Assembly (NCBI RefSeq): GCF_030389495.1 | Contig: NZ_CP127832.1 | Location: 1,116,001 to 1,180,000, forward strand | Source: Ligilactobacillus cholophilus | Lineage (GTDB): Bacteria > Bacillota > Bacilli > Lactobacillales > Lactobacillaceae | Direction of reading: 5' to 3' | DNA length: 64,000 nt | In this document: in pieces, positions 34,812 through 45,155 of the stretch | How the letters are laid out: every line of letters starts with the position of its first letter | Position numbering within the stretch: the first letter of the stretch is position 1 | Position numbers and translations under genes: made by a program | Notes under the pieces: generated by a model | Told to the model about the DNA's origin: nothing | Seen by the model: only the letters and a program-made list of their open reading frames with translations | Database searches by the model: none

Positions 34812-36230
34812 TTAATCCCGATTGGCATTTCTAATACCATATACAAAATAAATTGCTATTCCTAAAATAAACCAAACTAACGTATAAAGCTTAGCAGCCT
34901 TATCCAATCCAATAAACACAAGTAAACTAGCTACAAATGCAAGAATTGGTAATAATGGATATGCTGGAACCTTGAAAGCAGGTTGTTGAATATCTTTTCC
35001 TTCTCGTTTTCTTAAGAAGAATAACCCTACCGAAACGAACATGAATGCAATAATTGTTCCTGCAGAAATTAATTGTGATAAGAAACTAAATGGTAATACT
35101 GAACTAATTACCATAGAAACAACAGAAATTAAAATTACTGCATTCTTAGGTTGTTTGTTTTTATCAAGTTTGCTGAATACTTTTGGTAACATTCCATCTC
35201 GACTAAATGAATAAATTAATCTTGAGCCAGATAACATTAAACCAATAGCTGCGGTAATCATTCCCAAGACCGCAATTAATTGAACAATCGTTGCTACTAT
35301 TGGATGATTAATTGCTCTCAAAGCGATTCCAATTGGTTCGGCACTAGCTGCATAATGTTGATATGGTAATACACCAATTAATACTAAACTTACTAAAATA
35401 AAGAATACAGATGCAATTCCTAAAGATCCAACAATTCCAAGAGGCATTGTTTTTTGTGGTTCAATAGCTTCAGCTGAATTTGCGGCAATTGCATCAAATC
35501 CAATATATGATACAAAAATCATAGATACTCCGGCATAAATACCTTGCCAACCACCAAAAGCCCCATTTGCTGTCACATGATATTCTGGAATAAACGGATG
35601 GAAATTAGCCATATGAATTGAAGTAGCACCCACTACTACAAATAACAAAATTGCAAAAATTTTCAAAACTACAAAAAGATTTTCAACTAATGTAATTTTT
35701 GAAAGGTTTCTTGAAACAAGAAACATAACTAACAACAATAGTGCAATTGCTAAAATATCAACAATTCCCCCATCTTTACCTAATGGATTCGCCAAAAATG
35801 CAGGGAATTTAATTCCAATAGATGCCAAAATTGGTTTTAAGTTAGAAGAAATACCAGAAATTACAAAGGATAATCCAATAAAATATTCAGCCAATAATGC
35901 CCAGCCAACAACCCAGCCAGGTAATTCACCGAAAATAACATTAATCCAAGTGTATGCTGAACCAGCAAATGGCATCGCACCAGCCATTTCGGCATATACT
36001 AAAGCTACCATTCCAGCAACAACAGCTGCAATTATAAATGAAATAATAACTGCCGGCCCCGTATGCATCGCTGCTACTTCACCAGGCAAAGTGAAAATTG
36101 AAGTTGAAACAATAATCCCTAAACCTAATGCTAATAAATCTCTTACTCTAAGAGACCGCTCTAAGTGATCATCTTTCAATTCATATTTTTGAGGATTTTG
36201 CCTATAAAAAATTTTATTCCAAAGTTTCAT
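34812..36230 (-). CDS. APC-family amino acid permease, cationic amino acid transporter type
   Basis: 472 residues, 12 helices. The LGLGIIVSTSIFTLPGEVAA start (unwound helix-1 GxGxI/STS motif) and YAEMAGAMPFAGSAYTW are typical of the CAT/YfnA branch. Its first 17 bases overlap the end of the upstream permease gene, and its SD (AAAGGAAA) lies in that gene, so the two are coupled. The substrate is not certain. Confidence 0.83.
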   Translation of the reverse strand: MKLWNKIFYRQNPQKYELKDDHLERSLRVRDLLALGLGIIVSTSIFTLPGEVAAMHTGPAVIISFIIAAVVAGMVALVYAEMAGAMPFAGSAYTWINVIFGELPGWVVGWALLAEYFIGLSFVISGISSNLKPILASIGIKFPAFLANPLGKDGGIVDILAIALLLLVMFLVSRNLSKITLVENLFVVLKIFAILLFVVVGATSIHMANFHPFIPEYHVTANGAFGGWQGIYAGVSMIFVSYIGFDAIAANSAEAIEPQKTMPLGIVGSLGIASVFFILVSLVLIGVLPYQHYAASAEPIGIALRAINHPIVATIVQLIAVLGMITAAIGLMLSGSRLIYSFSRDGMLPKVFSKLDKNKQPKNAVILISVVSMVISSVLPFSFLSQLISAGTIIAFMFVSVGLFFLRKREGKDIQQPAFKVPAYPLLPILAFVASLLVFIGLDKAAKLYTLVWFILGIAIYFVYGIRNANRD

Positions 36231-37566
36231 TTCTCAATTTCCTTTCTCTCAATGTGACAAATACATAAAGTAACATCAACCATCCTAAAGATAATATAGT
36301 AGCATATCTTGTCGATGAAATTGCTAGAAAAATAATAATCATTCCAGCAAAAAATAGAATTGATATGATATCCGTAATTGGATAACCAGGTACGGAGAGG
36401 ACATTATTTTCTTTATGAGTTTTCTTATATTTTAAGTGACATACAATTATTGCAATCCAAACAAAAATAAAATTAATTGAAGCAATACTTGTGATAATTG
36501 TAAAAATTTTACCTGGCATTAAATAGTTTAAAATTACAATAACAAATAGGATTAACGACGAAGCATGTAAAGCATTGTTAGGGATTGCCTTAGAACTTAA
36601 TTTAGTAAAACAACGTGGTGCATTTTTCAATTTTGCAAGTGAATATAGTGAACGACTCATACTAAATAACGCACTATTAGTTGCTGAGATTGTCGCAATA
36701 ATCACCACAATATTCAAAATCGAAGCAGCATTAGGAATTCCAATTGCTTCAAACACTTGTACAAAAGGACTTGATTTAGTCGAAATCTGATTCCAAGGAC
36801 ATACAACCATTAACGCAATCATTGATCCAATATAGAAAAGACCAATTCTTAAAGGCAAACTATTAATTGCCTTTGGAATATCTTTTTTAGGATTCTTAGT
36901 TTCACCAGCTGTTAAACCAACCATTTCAATTCCTGTATATGCAAGAATTACCATTTGAAAACTTCTAATAAATCCTTCCATTTTCTTAGGAAAAAAGCCA
37001 CCATAATCAAATAAATTATTAAAAGAAACTTGTGTTCCAGCAACTGTTTTATGACCTAATAATAAAAATAAACTAATAAATATCAACGCAATAATTGCAA
37101 GAATCTTAATTAATGATAATTCACTTTCTAGTTCCCCAAATGCCCCAACATTAATCATGTTAATAACAATTAATATAATCAATATAATCAAAGGCGGTAT
37201 CCACTGTGGAAAATTCGGAAACCAGTATTTTATATAAATTCCAGAAGCCGTCAAATCAGTCATTGCTTGTGCAATAAAACACAGCCAATACGTCCATCCA
37301 ATTACAAAGGAAACTTTCTTACCTAAATATTCTTCAATAAATTCAATAAAAGAGTGCTTATTAAGATCAGACATTAAGACTTCTCCTAATGCTCTCATCA
37401 TGAAGAAAATAAAAATACCAGCAATTGTATAGGTTAAAATAACCGCAGGTCCAGTACTTTTAATCGAGTCTCCAGATCCTAAAAACAATCCGGTTCCGAT
37501 TGCGCCACCAATCGCAATCATCATGATATGTCGACTCTTTAAATTTCTTGAAAGTTTCTCATCCAT
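36214..37566 (-). CDS. APC/AAT-family amino acid permease
   Basis: 450 residues, 12 helices. IAIGGAIGTGLFLGSG in helix 1 and GPAVILTYTIAG with MRALGEVL mark the AAT group (LysP, GabP, AroP). A long TM6-8 region carries SFQMVILAYTGIEMVGLTAGE (part: AYTGIEMVGLTAGE). The substrate is unknown. It is the first gene of a two-permease operon and is divergent from a third permease at 37840, so the locus is devoted to amino acid uptake or exchange. Confidence 0.83.
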   Translation of the reverse strand: MDEKLSRNLKSRHIMMIAIGGAIGTGLFLGSGDSIKSTGPAVILTYTIAGIFIFFMMRALGEVLMSDLNKHSFIEFIEEYLGKKVSFVIGWTYWLCFIAQAMTDLTASGIYIKYWFPNFPQWIPPLIILIILIVINMINVGAFGELESELSLIKILAIIALIFISLFLLLGHKTVAGTQVSFNNLFDYGGFFPKKMEGFIRSFQMVILAYTGIEMVGLTAGETKNPKKDIPKAINSLPLRIGLFYIGSMIALMVVCPWNQISTKSSPFVQVFEAIGIPNAASILNIVVIIATISATNSALFSMSRSLYSLAKLKNAPRCFTKLSSKAIPNNALHASSLILFVIVILNYLMPGKIFTIITSIASINFIFVWIAIIVCHLKYKKTHKENNVLSVPGYPITDIISILFFAGMIIIFLAISSTRYATILSLGWLMLLYVFVTLRERKLRNETLE

Positions 37567-37787
37567 ATAAATATATCCCTCCTATAAATTTAACCTCAAT
37601 TCGTTGATTAAATTTAAATAAGAAAATTTTAACATATTATTAATAAACTATCAATGTTCGAAAAGAAGATATTTAAAAAGATTTTTACTAATTCAAATAA
37701 TTATCTTATAAAAGAGTAAATTATATTATTTACATTATTTATTTTATATGTTAACTTATTAAAAATAAGTAAAAGAGGTGAACTATT

Positions 37788-37814
37788 ATGACAATGTGTT
37801 GTTACCCATTATGA
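37788..37814 (+). CDS. Eight-codon leader peptide MTMCCYPL
   Basis: ATG 37788 follows AGAGGTG with 7-base spacing, a better SD than many full genes here. The peptide reads M-T-M-C-C-Y-P-L and stops at TGA 37812. Its last codons form the 5' arm of a hairpin whose 3' arm includes the SD of the permease gene, so its translation should open that SD. The two consecutive Cys codons may act as the sensing point. The reading is structural inference. Confidence 0.5.
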   Translation: MTMCCYPL

Positions 37815-37833
37815 ATTATCAATAATGGGAGGG
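37805..37833 (+). promoter_or_regulatory. SD-masking hairpin before the permease
   Basis: CCCATTAT (37805-37812) pairs with ATAATGGG (37822-37829) over a 9-base loop. The SD GGGAGGG spans 37827-37833, so its first three G are in the stem. Confidence 0.6.
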
Positions 37834-37839
37834 TTTAAT

Positions 37840-39255
37840 TTGAGAAAAGAAAACAAAAATTTAAATTGGTATAACATTTCACTAATTGCATTCACTTCAA
37901 TGTGGAGCATCAGCAATATTTTTAATAACTATTCACAACAAGGAACACAAGCAATTTTTTCTTGGGTTCTCATTATCTTTTTATATTTTATTCCATATAT
38001 CTGGATTGTAAGCAAATTAGGTGCAACATTTCCAAATAGTTCAGGCGGTGTAAGTATTTGGGTTGAAGAAACAATCAATTCAAAAATGGGATATTTAGCT
38101 GCTTGGACATATTGGATTGTTAACATCTCCTACCTAGCACAAAAACCACAAAATATTATCGTAGCAATTTCATGGCTATTTACAATGCAAGCTAACACCT
38201 TAAACCATCTTGCTTCATGGAAAATTGCAATTATTTCCCTGGTAATATTAATATTCTTCATGTGGCTTTCTGCACGAGGAATCAATACATTAAAAATCAT
38301 TGGTAGTATTGCTGGAGGAGCAATGTTAATTATTTCAATGCTTTTGATAGTTCTTTCATTAGCAACTTTCTTTATTTTCCATGCAAAACCAGCAACTTCA
38401 AATTTAACTAATGTTAGTTCATTTATTCCTCGCTTTAACACAACTTACTTCACAACATTATCAATGTTTGTGTTTGCTGTTGGCGGGAGTGAAAAGATTT
38501 CACCATATATTAATTATTTAAAAAATGGGAAAAATGAGTTTCCTAAAAGCATGTTATTTTTAGCTATACTTGTTGGAGCATCTGCTATTTTAGGAACATA
38601 TTCACTAGGAATATTATTCAACAGTCATGCTATCCCCAAAGATTTAATTATGAATGGTGCCTATGTTGCATTTCAGATATTAGGAGAAAAATTTCATATT
38701 GGCAACTCATTAATGATCCTTTATGCCTTTTCCAACCTACTAGCTCAAATTGCTGCTTTAATAATTTCAATTGATGCACCTTTAAAAATTTTATTATCCG
38801 AGAATAACAAAAAATATATTCCACATAGTTTAATGAAGAAAAACAAGCATAATATATCCATTAATGGTTACATTTTAACAGGAATTTTAACCAGCATTTT
38901 AATTATTATTCCAACCATAAAAATTAAAAATGCCACAAATTTTTATTACTGGCTATTAAATTTAAATTCTGTTGTCATTCCATTTAAGTTTCTCTTCATC
39001 TTTCTAGCTTTTATCTTTTTAATAAAACATCAAAAAATATCATTTACTAAAAAGTTCCCACAAATTATGCTAGGTACATGGATTTTTATAATTACACTTA
39101 TCATAAGTATATTAGGAATGATTCCAAAAAATAATATTCCATATCATTCATCACAATGGTGGTTTCAATTGAGTATTAATATAAGTACACCAATTATCTT
39201 CGCAATTTTAGGAATCATTTTACCAATAATTAAAAAGTTAAAAAATCACCAATAA
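37840..39255 (+). CDS. APC-family amino acid permease / antiporter
   Basis: 471 residues, 12 helices. A TTG at 37840, six bases after GGGAGGG, is preferred over the ATG at 37825, which would cover the SD. SLIAFTSMWSISNI opens helix 1, and FPNSSGGVSIWVEE and YWIVNISYLAQKPQNI follow the glutamate:GABA-antiporter-like (GadC/YjeM) branch. The substrate is not fixed. It is divergent from the two-permease operon and has its own leader peptide. Confidence 0.78.
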   Translation: MRKENKNLNWYNISLIAFTSMWSISNIFNNYSQQGTQAIFSWVLIIFLYFIPYIWIVSKLGATFPNSSGGVSIWVEETINSKMGYLAAWTYWIVNISYLAQKPQNIIVAISWLFTMQANTLNHLASWKIAIISLVILIFFMWLSARGINTLKIIGSIAGGAMLIISMLLIVLSLATFFIFHAKPATSNLTNVSSFIPRFNTTYFTTLSMFVFAVGGSEKISPYINYLKNGKNEFPKSMLFLAILVGASAILGTYSLGILFNSHAIPKDLIMNGAYVAFQILGEKFHIGNSLMILYAFSNLLAQIAALIISIDAPLKILLSENNKKYIPHSLMKKNKHNISINGYILTGILTSILIIIPTIKIKNATNFYYWLLNLNSVVIPFKFLFIFLAFIFLIKHQKISFTKKFPQIMLGTWIFIITLIISILGMIPKNNIPYHSSQWWFQLSINISTPIIFAILGIILPIIKKLKNHQ

Positions 39256-39256
39256 T

Positions 39257-39292
39257 AAATAGCGTGTATGTAAAATTACATACACGCTATTT
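39257..39292. terminator. Bidirectional terminator
   Basis: A 17-bp perfect inverted repeat (39257-39273 with 39276-39292) between converging genes. Confidence 0.85.
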
Positions 39293-39304
39293 AAATGAAA
39301 AGTT

Positions 39305-40192
39305 TTATTCTAAATTTTTAATCAATAATTCACGCAAAATGTAAATGATAAATATAGTTATAAAGAAAGAAAAAGTTACATCTGATAGAAAGTGAGCACC
39401 AATTATCACTCGACTCACCGCAACTAAAATTCCATAAATAACACTTATTCCAAACCAAAATTGACGTTTCTTTTTATTTTCAATAAACCAAGTAAAAACA
39501 ATTGCTAATGTTGCTGCCATTGTATGACCTGATGGAAATGATTTATGTCCATTAGGACCATTAATTGTTAGCCAATTAGTAAAATGATTTGTTTTTGATA
39601 ATTCATATGGCCGTACTCTTCCCCAAAGTTCTTTTAGTGTCTCATTTACTTTTAACGCACACCATACGGTTAATGCTGCAAAAACTGCAATTATCATCAA
39701 TCTTTTAATCTGTAAATCTGTTTTGCTTTTTAACCATAATTGACAAATTATTATAAAAATAATCAAAAAAATTGCCCACGTAATCCAATTTACAGAAGAT
39801 GAAAAACTTATTTTTGCTCCATCGCTATTAGCAATACCTATTGCTTGATGTTTATCTATGTTATGTTGGATTGATGCTATATATCCTAAAAATTCATTAG
39901 TATACCTTTTTATTTGCCATGCAGTTAAAGTTATCCCACCTAAAAATAAAGTACTTGAAAATAAATAATTAGATGTGAATCGTAACGCATAATTCATTGC
40001 GATTTGTCCCACAAAAGCAAGTACTAAATAGACAGGAAACTCTCCAAATGTTTGGAAAAATGTTCCAAACCAACTATGATAGTTTATTACATGCTGACTT
40101 ACCTTTAAATCTTCAAAATATGCAAAAGTAAGAATTGAAACTGCTGAAACTATTGCCACTATAAAAAGGCGTTTTTGTGTTTTTACTGACAT
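39305..40192 (-). CDS. PAP2-family membrane phosphatase
   Basis: 295 residues, about six helices. The three phosphatase signatures are in order: KELWGRVRPYE (C1), FPSGHT (C2) and SRVIIGAHFLSDV (C3), with catalytic His in C2 and C3 and the helper Asp. Likely substrates are lipid phosphates such as undecaprenyl pyrophosphate or phosphatidic acid. It is monocistronic. Confidence 0.88.
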   Translation of the reverse strand: MSVKTQKRLFIVAIVSAVSILTFAYFEDLKVSQHVINYHSWFGTFFQTFGEFPVYLVLAFVGQIAMNYALRFTSNYLFSSTLFLGGITLTAWQIKRYTNEFLGYIASIQHNIDKHQAIGIANSDGAKISFSSSVNWITWAIFLIIFIIICQLWLKSKTDLQIKRLMIIAVFAALTVWCALKVNETLKELWGRVRPYELSKTNHFTNWLTINGPNGHKSFPSGHTMAATLAIVFTWFIENKKKRQFWFGISVIYGILVAVSRVIIGAHFLSDVTFSFFITIFIIYILRELLIKNLE

Positions 40193-40303
40193 AATATTGC
40201 TTCCTTTTATACATTTAGTATAAAAAGGTCTCGTAAATTTTTATTATATCGAAGGTAAACTTTTTGTATTTTTTATGTATACTTGGCTTTAATTTATCAA
40301 AAA

Positions 40304-40331
40304 AACTCTAGTTGAATTATCAACTAGAGTT
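40304..40331 (-). terminator. Terminator after the LPXTG gene
   Basis: AACTCTAGTTGA pairs with TCAACTAGAGTT, loop ATTA, with T7 on the minus strand. The same stem sequence recurs at 42368-42396. Confidence 0.85.
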
Positions 40332-40354
40332 AAATAAAAACAATTAATTACATA

Positions 40355-41464
40355 TTAGTGATGTTTACGCATTAATAATGCACCAGCTGCAGCAATTGCA
40401 ATTGTACCAACAGCTACTAAAATGCTAGCATCTTTTGTTTGTTCACCAGTTTGTGGCATTGTACTTTTACTTCTTGATGTAGCTTTTGTTGCCTTTTTCG
40501 ATGATACATTATTTGTCTTTACTGTTGTTGCAATCTTACTATTTGATGTCTTTTGAGTAGCAACTTTAGCTACTACCTTATTGTTTGTATTTGTTGATGA
40601 AGTAGCCTTTGTACTTGTTGCTTTCATTTCATCTTTTTTACCTGCAACATTATTATCATTTGATGAAGATACTGATGTTGCTGGACGTGTTGATGAAGTT
40701 TGTGGTTTAGATGATTGACTTGATTGCTTGTTATTAATATTATTCAATGCATTTTGCAAAAATGCCAAAGCATCTTGATCACGAGTTAATTGGGCTTGAA
40801 TGATTTCTCTAGCATGTGCATTAGTTTCTAAATCTAATGACTTCTTATCATCATTTACAAAGCCTTGAAGCTTTTCAATATCATGTTGTAAATCATTTAC
40901 AGTATCCAAACCATTTACATAGCCATTTAATATATCTACAACAAGATTCCCGCTTACATCTGAACTTGCTATTTGAACAGGTAATAATGTATCATCTTTA
41001 TATTTGTCAATTACACTATTTACATTATTAATCTCGTTTTGTAACTTGTCATGTTCTTGATCAGATATTGATGGAGTAACCTTAGTATTTCCATCCACAG
41101 AACGAGGTTGAACACTTTGTTCTTTTGTTGTATTTGCTGTAGATTTAGTAGTTGATGATTTGGTTGAAGCTGATGTTGTAGCTTTTGAACTAGATGAGGC
41201 AACTGTTGATGTAGATGATTTTACAGTTTGATTTGTTGATTTTGTTGATTGAGATGCTTTAGATGATTGAGATGATCTTAAAGCAACTGCATTACTTGAT
41301 TTTGCAGTTTGTGATTCTGATGAAACACTAGCAACGCTACTTGTTTGTGATGATACTGATGATGGTTGAACATTATCAGCATTTACTAACATACTTGCCC
41401 CCATTGTTGCAGCTGCCATTGTTGAAACTGTTAATACCTTTTTTAAATTTTTGTGATTTGTCAT
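40355..41464 (-). CDS. LPXTG-anchored Ser/Thr-rich surface protein
   Basis: 369 residues from the ATG at 41462-41464 (AAGGAG upstream; a GTG at 41476 would lie inside the SD). Order: signal peptide ending near LVNA; a ~100-residue Ser/Thr/Lys-rich stretch; a helical domain of about 100 residues (ISDQEHDKLQNEINNV, split: DQEHDKLQNEI; LQHDIEKLQGFVNDD) likely forming a small coiled coil; a second Ser/Thr/Lys stalk; and MPQTGE, helix and RKHH. It would be sortase-linked to the wall. The function is unknown. Both stalks are Lys/Thr/Ser biased, unlike the acidic Ser repeats of the 26749 adhesin. Confidence 0.83.
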   Translation of the reverse strand: MTNHKNLKKVLTVSTMAAATMGASMLVNADNVQPSSVSSQTSSVASVSSESQTAKSSNAVALRSSQSSKASQSTKSTNQTVKSSTSTVASSSSKATTSASTKSSTTKSTANTTKEQSVQPRSVDGNTKVTPSISDQEHDKLQNEINNVNSVIDKYKDDTLLPVQIASSDVSGNLVVDILNGYVNGLDTVNDLQHDIEKLQGFVNDDKKSLDLETNAHAREIIQAQLTRDQDALAFLQNALNNINNKQSSQSSKPQTSSTRPATSVSSSNDNNVAGKKDEMKATSTKATSSTNTNNKVVAKVATQKTSNSKIATTVKTNNVSSKKATKATSRSKSTMPQTGEQTKDASILVAVGTIAIAAAGALLMRKHH

Positions 41465-41695
41465 TTTATCACTCACTCCTTAATACTTTACAAAATGATT
41501 GTTAAATCACTACGCCCACAGTATATCAAAGCAATTTTTAACTGTCGACAATTTGTGAATTATCATTGAAGATTTTATGAATTTTTAACTGAATTCCCCC
41601 AAATTAATTTGTATTTAATTTTTACATAATTAAAATCACTAGTATAATTAATCTATAAAATTTAATAATGATTAGTCATAAAAGGAGTAAATATT

Positions 41696-42364
41696 ATGAG
41701 GATCAACATTTTACAACATACCCCAAACGAAAAACCGGGTTCTATCCTTAACTGGGCACATAATCATAACCATCAAACATTCATTTATCATCCATATCAA
41801 TTTGGAAAACTTCCAGAAGCTAAAAATACGGATTTATTAATCATTTTAGGTGGCCCAATGAGCCCTAATGATAACCTTCCTTGGATAAAAAAGGAAATTG
41901 AATTAGTTCAACAATTGATTCAATTAGATATTCCTATTTTAGGTATCTGTTATGGGGCACAGTTAATTTCTAAAATTTATGGTGGAAAAATTACATCTGC
42001 TCCTGTCAAAGAAGTAGGCTGGGGACCAATTTATCGGAAAAGTTCAATTATCCCAGGAATCCCTTCAAAATTAAACGTTCTTCACTGGCATGGTGATACT
42101 TTTGAAATTCCACATGAAGGAAAACTTCTATTTTCCAGTGATCAGGTTAAAAATCAAGGCTTTATTATTGGTCATCATATTGTTGGACTTCAATTTCACT
42201 TTGAACCACTTGCAGATAATGTTAGAGAAATTGTGATAAATGACTCCGATTACATTCATGGTTCTGTTTTTAATCAAGATGCAAATGATATCTTACAAAC
42301 GCCAATACCAAATGAAAATAAAAAAATTATGTTTAAAATTTTGGATTATATTACTGAGCATTAA
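41696..42364 (+). CDS. Class I glutamine amidotransferase-like protein
   Basis: 222 residues. LGGPMSPND (oxyanion), LGICYGAQL with the nucleophile Cys, WHGDTFEIP and LQFHFEP with the catalytic His-x-Glu form a complete GATase1 triad. It is the stand-alone type related to the GMP synthase amidotransferase domain (YfeJ-like). In related proteins the substrate is often unknown or a gamma-glutamyl compound. It is monocistronic between two LPXTG/glycosylation genes. Confidence 0.85.
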   Translation: MRINILQHTPNEKPGSILNWAHNHNHQTFIYHPYQFGKLPEAKNTDLLIILGGPMSPNDNLPWIKKEIELVQQLIQLDIPILGICYGAQLISKIYGGKITSAPVKEVGWGPIYRKSSIIPGIPSKLNVLHWHGDTFEIPHEGKLLFSSDQVKNQGFIIGHHIVGLQFHFEPLADNVREIVINDSDYIHGSVFNQDANDILQTPIPNENKKIMFKILDYITEH

Positions 42365-42367
42365 AAA

Positions 42368-42396
42368 AACTCTAGTTGAAAGACTCAACTAGAGTT
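42368..42396. terminator. Bidirectional terminator
   Basis: AACTCTAGTTGA (42368-42379) pairs with TCAACTAGAGTT (42385-42396), loop AAGAC, with A and T runs outside. Confidence 0.87.
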
Positions 42397-42401
42397 TTTT
42401 A

Positions 42402-45004
42402 TTAACGACGTTTTACTTTTTTTACTAATTCAAGAGCTATTAAAATAATTAATGAAATTCCACTAATTATCATTCCTAATTTTAGCCCTGGAGTTACATA
42501 TGTTAATTCAACATGATGTTTTCCTTTTTTTAAGTTAATAGCAGTCAAATCTCCAAGTGCTTTCTGGAGTTTAATTTGCTTACCATCTACTTTAGCTTTC
42601 CATCCTTTTTCATATGGAATTGATAATGCTAATATTCCCCCATCAAATCCTTTGTTTGTATTAAAATTAATTTTATTTCCATTCACATGAATATTTTTAA
42701 TATTTTTCTTAACAGCTTCTTGCTGAAGTTGTTTAACAGCATTTACATCCTCAACACTAACAAATAATTGATTAGGCTGATTTATCATTTTTGCATTTTT
42801 TATTTCAATCTTAATTTGATCATTTTTATTATATCTTCCTAAATATAGGACCCCATTTTCTCCCCAAGCATTATTACCACCATAAGTCCCTAAATTTTTC
42901 CCATTAACTATAATCGTTAAATCTACTAATTCTTGAGCTTGTAAATGTCCTAAATACAAATATACATTTCCAGTTTTTGACACAATTGTATTATATACAT
43001 AATCATTTTCTTTAATTTCAGGAGTATTTATCGTTAAATTCTTATAATATTCTCGCTTAGTCTTTGATATGCTATTTAATAGTTGATTATAATACTCAAA
43101 CGGATTACTTTCTGGATTATATACATAATTTATATCCGTCGCTTTACGATTAATATTGAAAACTAAAGGAAAAGCACTTTGATTTTCAAAAATCTTTATA
43201 TTGCTTGTCTTTCCAATTTTTTTAATATTTGGAACATCTAATTTTGTATTGGATGTTGGCATTGAATTAATTTTCTGAGTATTATTAAGTAAATTTTTAT
43301 TAGCTTCAAAATAATATTTGATTCCCAATAAGCTATTAATAGCAAAAGTTGAACCATTATTAAATGTATTCCAACGAATCCATGAATGCTTTTGATAATA
43401 TCCTAATGCTGAAATATAATCAGTTAACGATGTTGGTTGTTGTGAAATATACGCTTGTACACCATTATAATTAAATAATAATGGATCATTAGGAGTTATT
43501 TCTGCACTTGATCCCATTCGATAAAAAGTTGAATCTTTATCTTTTACCTTTTTTATTGCTTTATCAAATGAACTTACCGAATATTGATATGCATCCATTG
43601 GTACTTGCGAAAATTCATTTTTTTCAATTTTATAATTATAAGCAAAAATATCAATTACACATACACAACTTAATAAAATATAAATTATTAAATTCTTTTT
43701 AGATATGAATAAGCATAATAAGGTTATTGTAACAAGAACTATCAATTCAAATATTAAAGTTGAAATATCAAAATTATGATAATGATAATTACTAAACATC
43801 ATTACTGCAGCAATTAATATGCTTGCTAAAACAATAAATATTGATTTATTTTTATTTGATAAAATTGCTGCTCCTTGATATGCAAAACAAATAAATACAA
43901 ATGTTATTAAAAACGATTCACGATGAACAAAACCATTAGGCATTGAAAATGCATGCCACATCATATAGAAAAATTTTACATTAGTCGTTAATATTAAAAA
44001 TAAAATATAGACTAATGAAATTAATCTTGACTTTAAACTATATTGGTTACTAAAAAAGTAAAGAATTGTAAATAAAACTACTCCAACCCCACAAAAAATC
44101 AGTGGAGCTTGAGGATCTACATTTCCATTTAATAACGCTGAAAAGAAGGAATGGATATGATAAATTTGTTCAAATGATATTTGAAATTTCTCTTGATTTA
44201 CACTTTCTTGAGCTAGATAACTAGGCAACATTGCAATTGTACCTATACCTACTGAAAAAATCGAATAAATTAGTACTTTTGTTCCTTTTTTTATTGTTTC
44301 ATTTATTCTTTTACTTAAAATTTGCTTGATTACCCATGTTAATGTGGAAATAAATAAAAATATAGTAACTATAATTCCAATATACCAATTTATTAATAAT
44401 AAACATCCTAAAGAAATCCAATACAATAAAGTTTTTCCATTACCATACAGAATTCTATCTAACCCTAATAAAACTATTGGTAATAAAATGATTGCATTGA
44501 CCCACATTGTACATTGTTGGTAATTTGCAAAGAAAGAACTAAAAGCAAAACATGTACCTAAAATTATAGCTATTAAATTTTTATGGTTTATTTTTTCTGA
44601 TTCAAATATTCAGAATTTGTTAAAAATGTATACGTTGTCAATCCAATTAATCCAATGTTAACTAGAAGGTTAATCATAAAAAATATTGGCATATAACTTG
44701 ATGGAATAAATAAAGTTACTATATTTAACGGATTAATCAAATAATATGCTAAAACTGCAAAAAATCCACTTCCTAATCCAATTTGATATGAATATAAAAA
44801 ATTACGAGGATGAAATATATTTTCTTTAAAATATGTCATAAGAGATATATATTGATGTTTCATATCACCTGTAACCACTGTATTATTACCAAATGGATAT
44901 ACATGTGTTAAAAATAAAATGCATATAAATAATAATATAGGGAAAATAAAACTAATAATGTAATTAAGTTTCTTTTGGTTTTTAAATGAATTCATTCCGT
45001 TCAA
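42402..45004 (-). pseudogene. Second YfhO-family membrane protein, frameshifted
   Basis: The N-terminal 138 codons (45004 to 44588) give helix 1, VTGDMKHQYISL and YSYQIGLGSGFFAVLAYY, matching the intact YfhO at 9565-12210, then stop after EYLNQKK. The next frame reads INHKNLIAIILGTCFAFSSF (continuing to YQQCTMWVNAIILLP) on to the normal C-terminus VKKVKRR at 42402. The switch is in an A6 run (44591-44596, minus strand); A7 would join the frames into about 866 residues. It is divergent from the first GT2 gene, so they may once have formed a glycosylation set. Confidence 0.87.
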
Positions 45005-45084
45005 TTCCTTTAATTAAATTTAATCATATGGTACTAACATAGCATTATTACTTTAATATGTAAATTTTAATTTATACGATATCA

Positions 45085-45130
45085 CCTATTTAAAAAACAA
45101 AAAAAATATAGTAAAATTTTTTTAAATAGG
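45085..45130 (+). promoter_or_regulatory. Promoter and leader hairpin of the first GT2 gene
   Basis: CCTATTTAAAAAA (45085-45097) and TTTTTTAAATAGG (45118-45130) are inverted and enclose the -10 TATAGT (45107-45112). The region after the -10, including TAGGCGAGATT and TTGGAGTATT, is repeated before the second GT2 gene. Confidence 0.5.
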
Positions 45131-45155
45131 CGAGATTCATTGGAGTATTATATTT

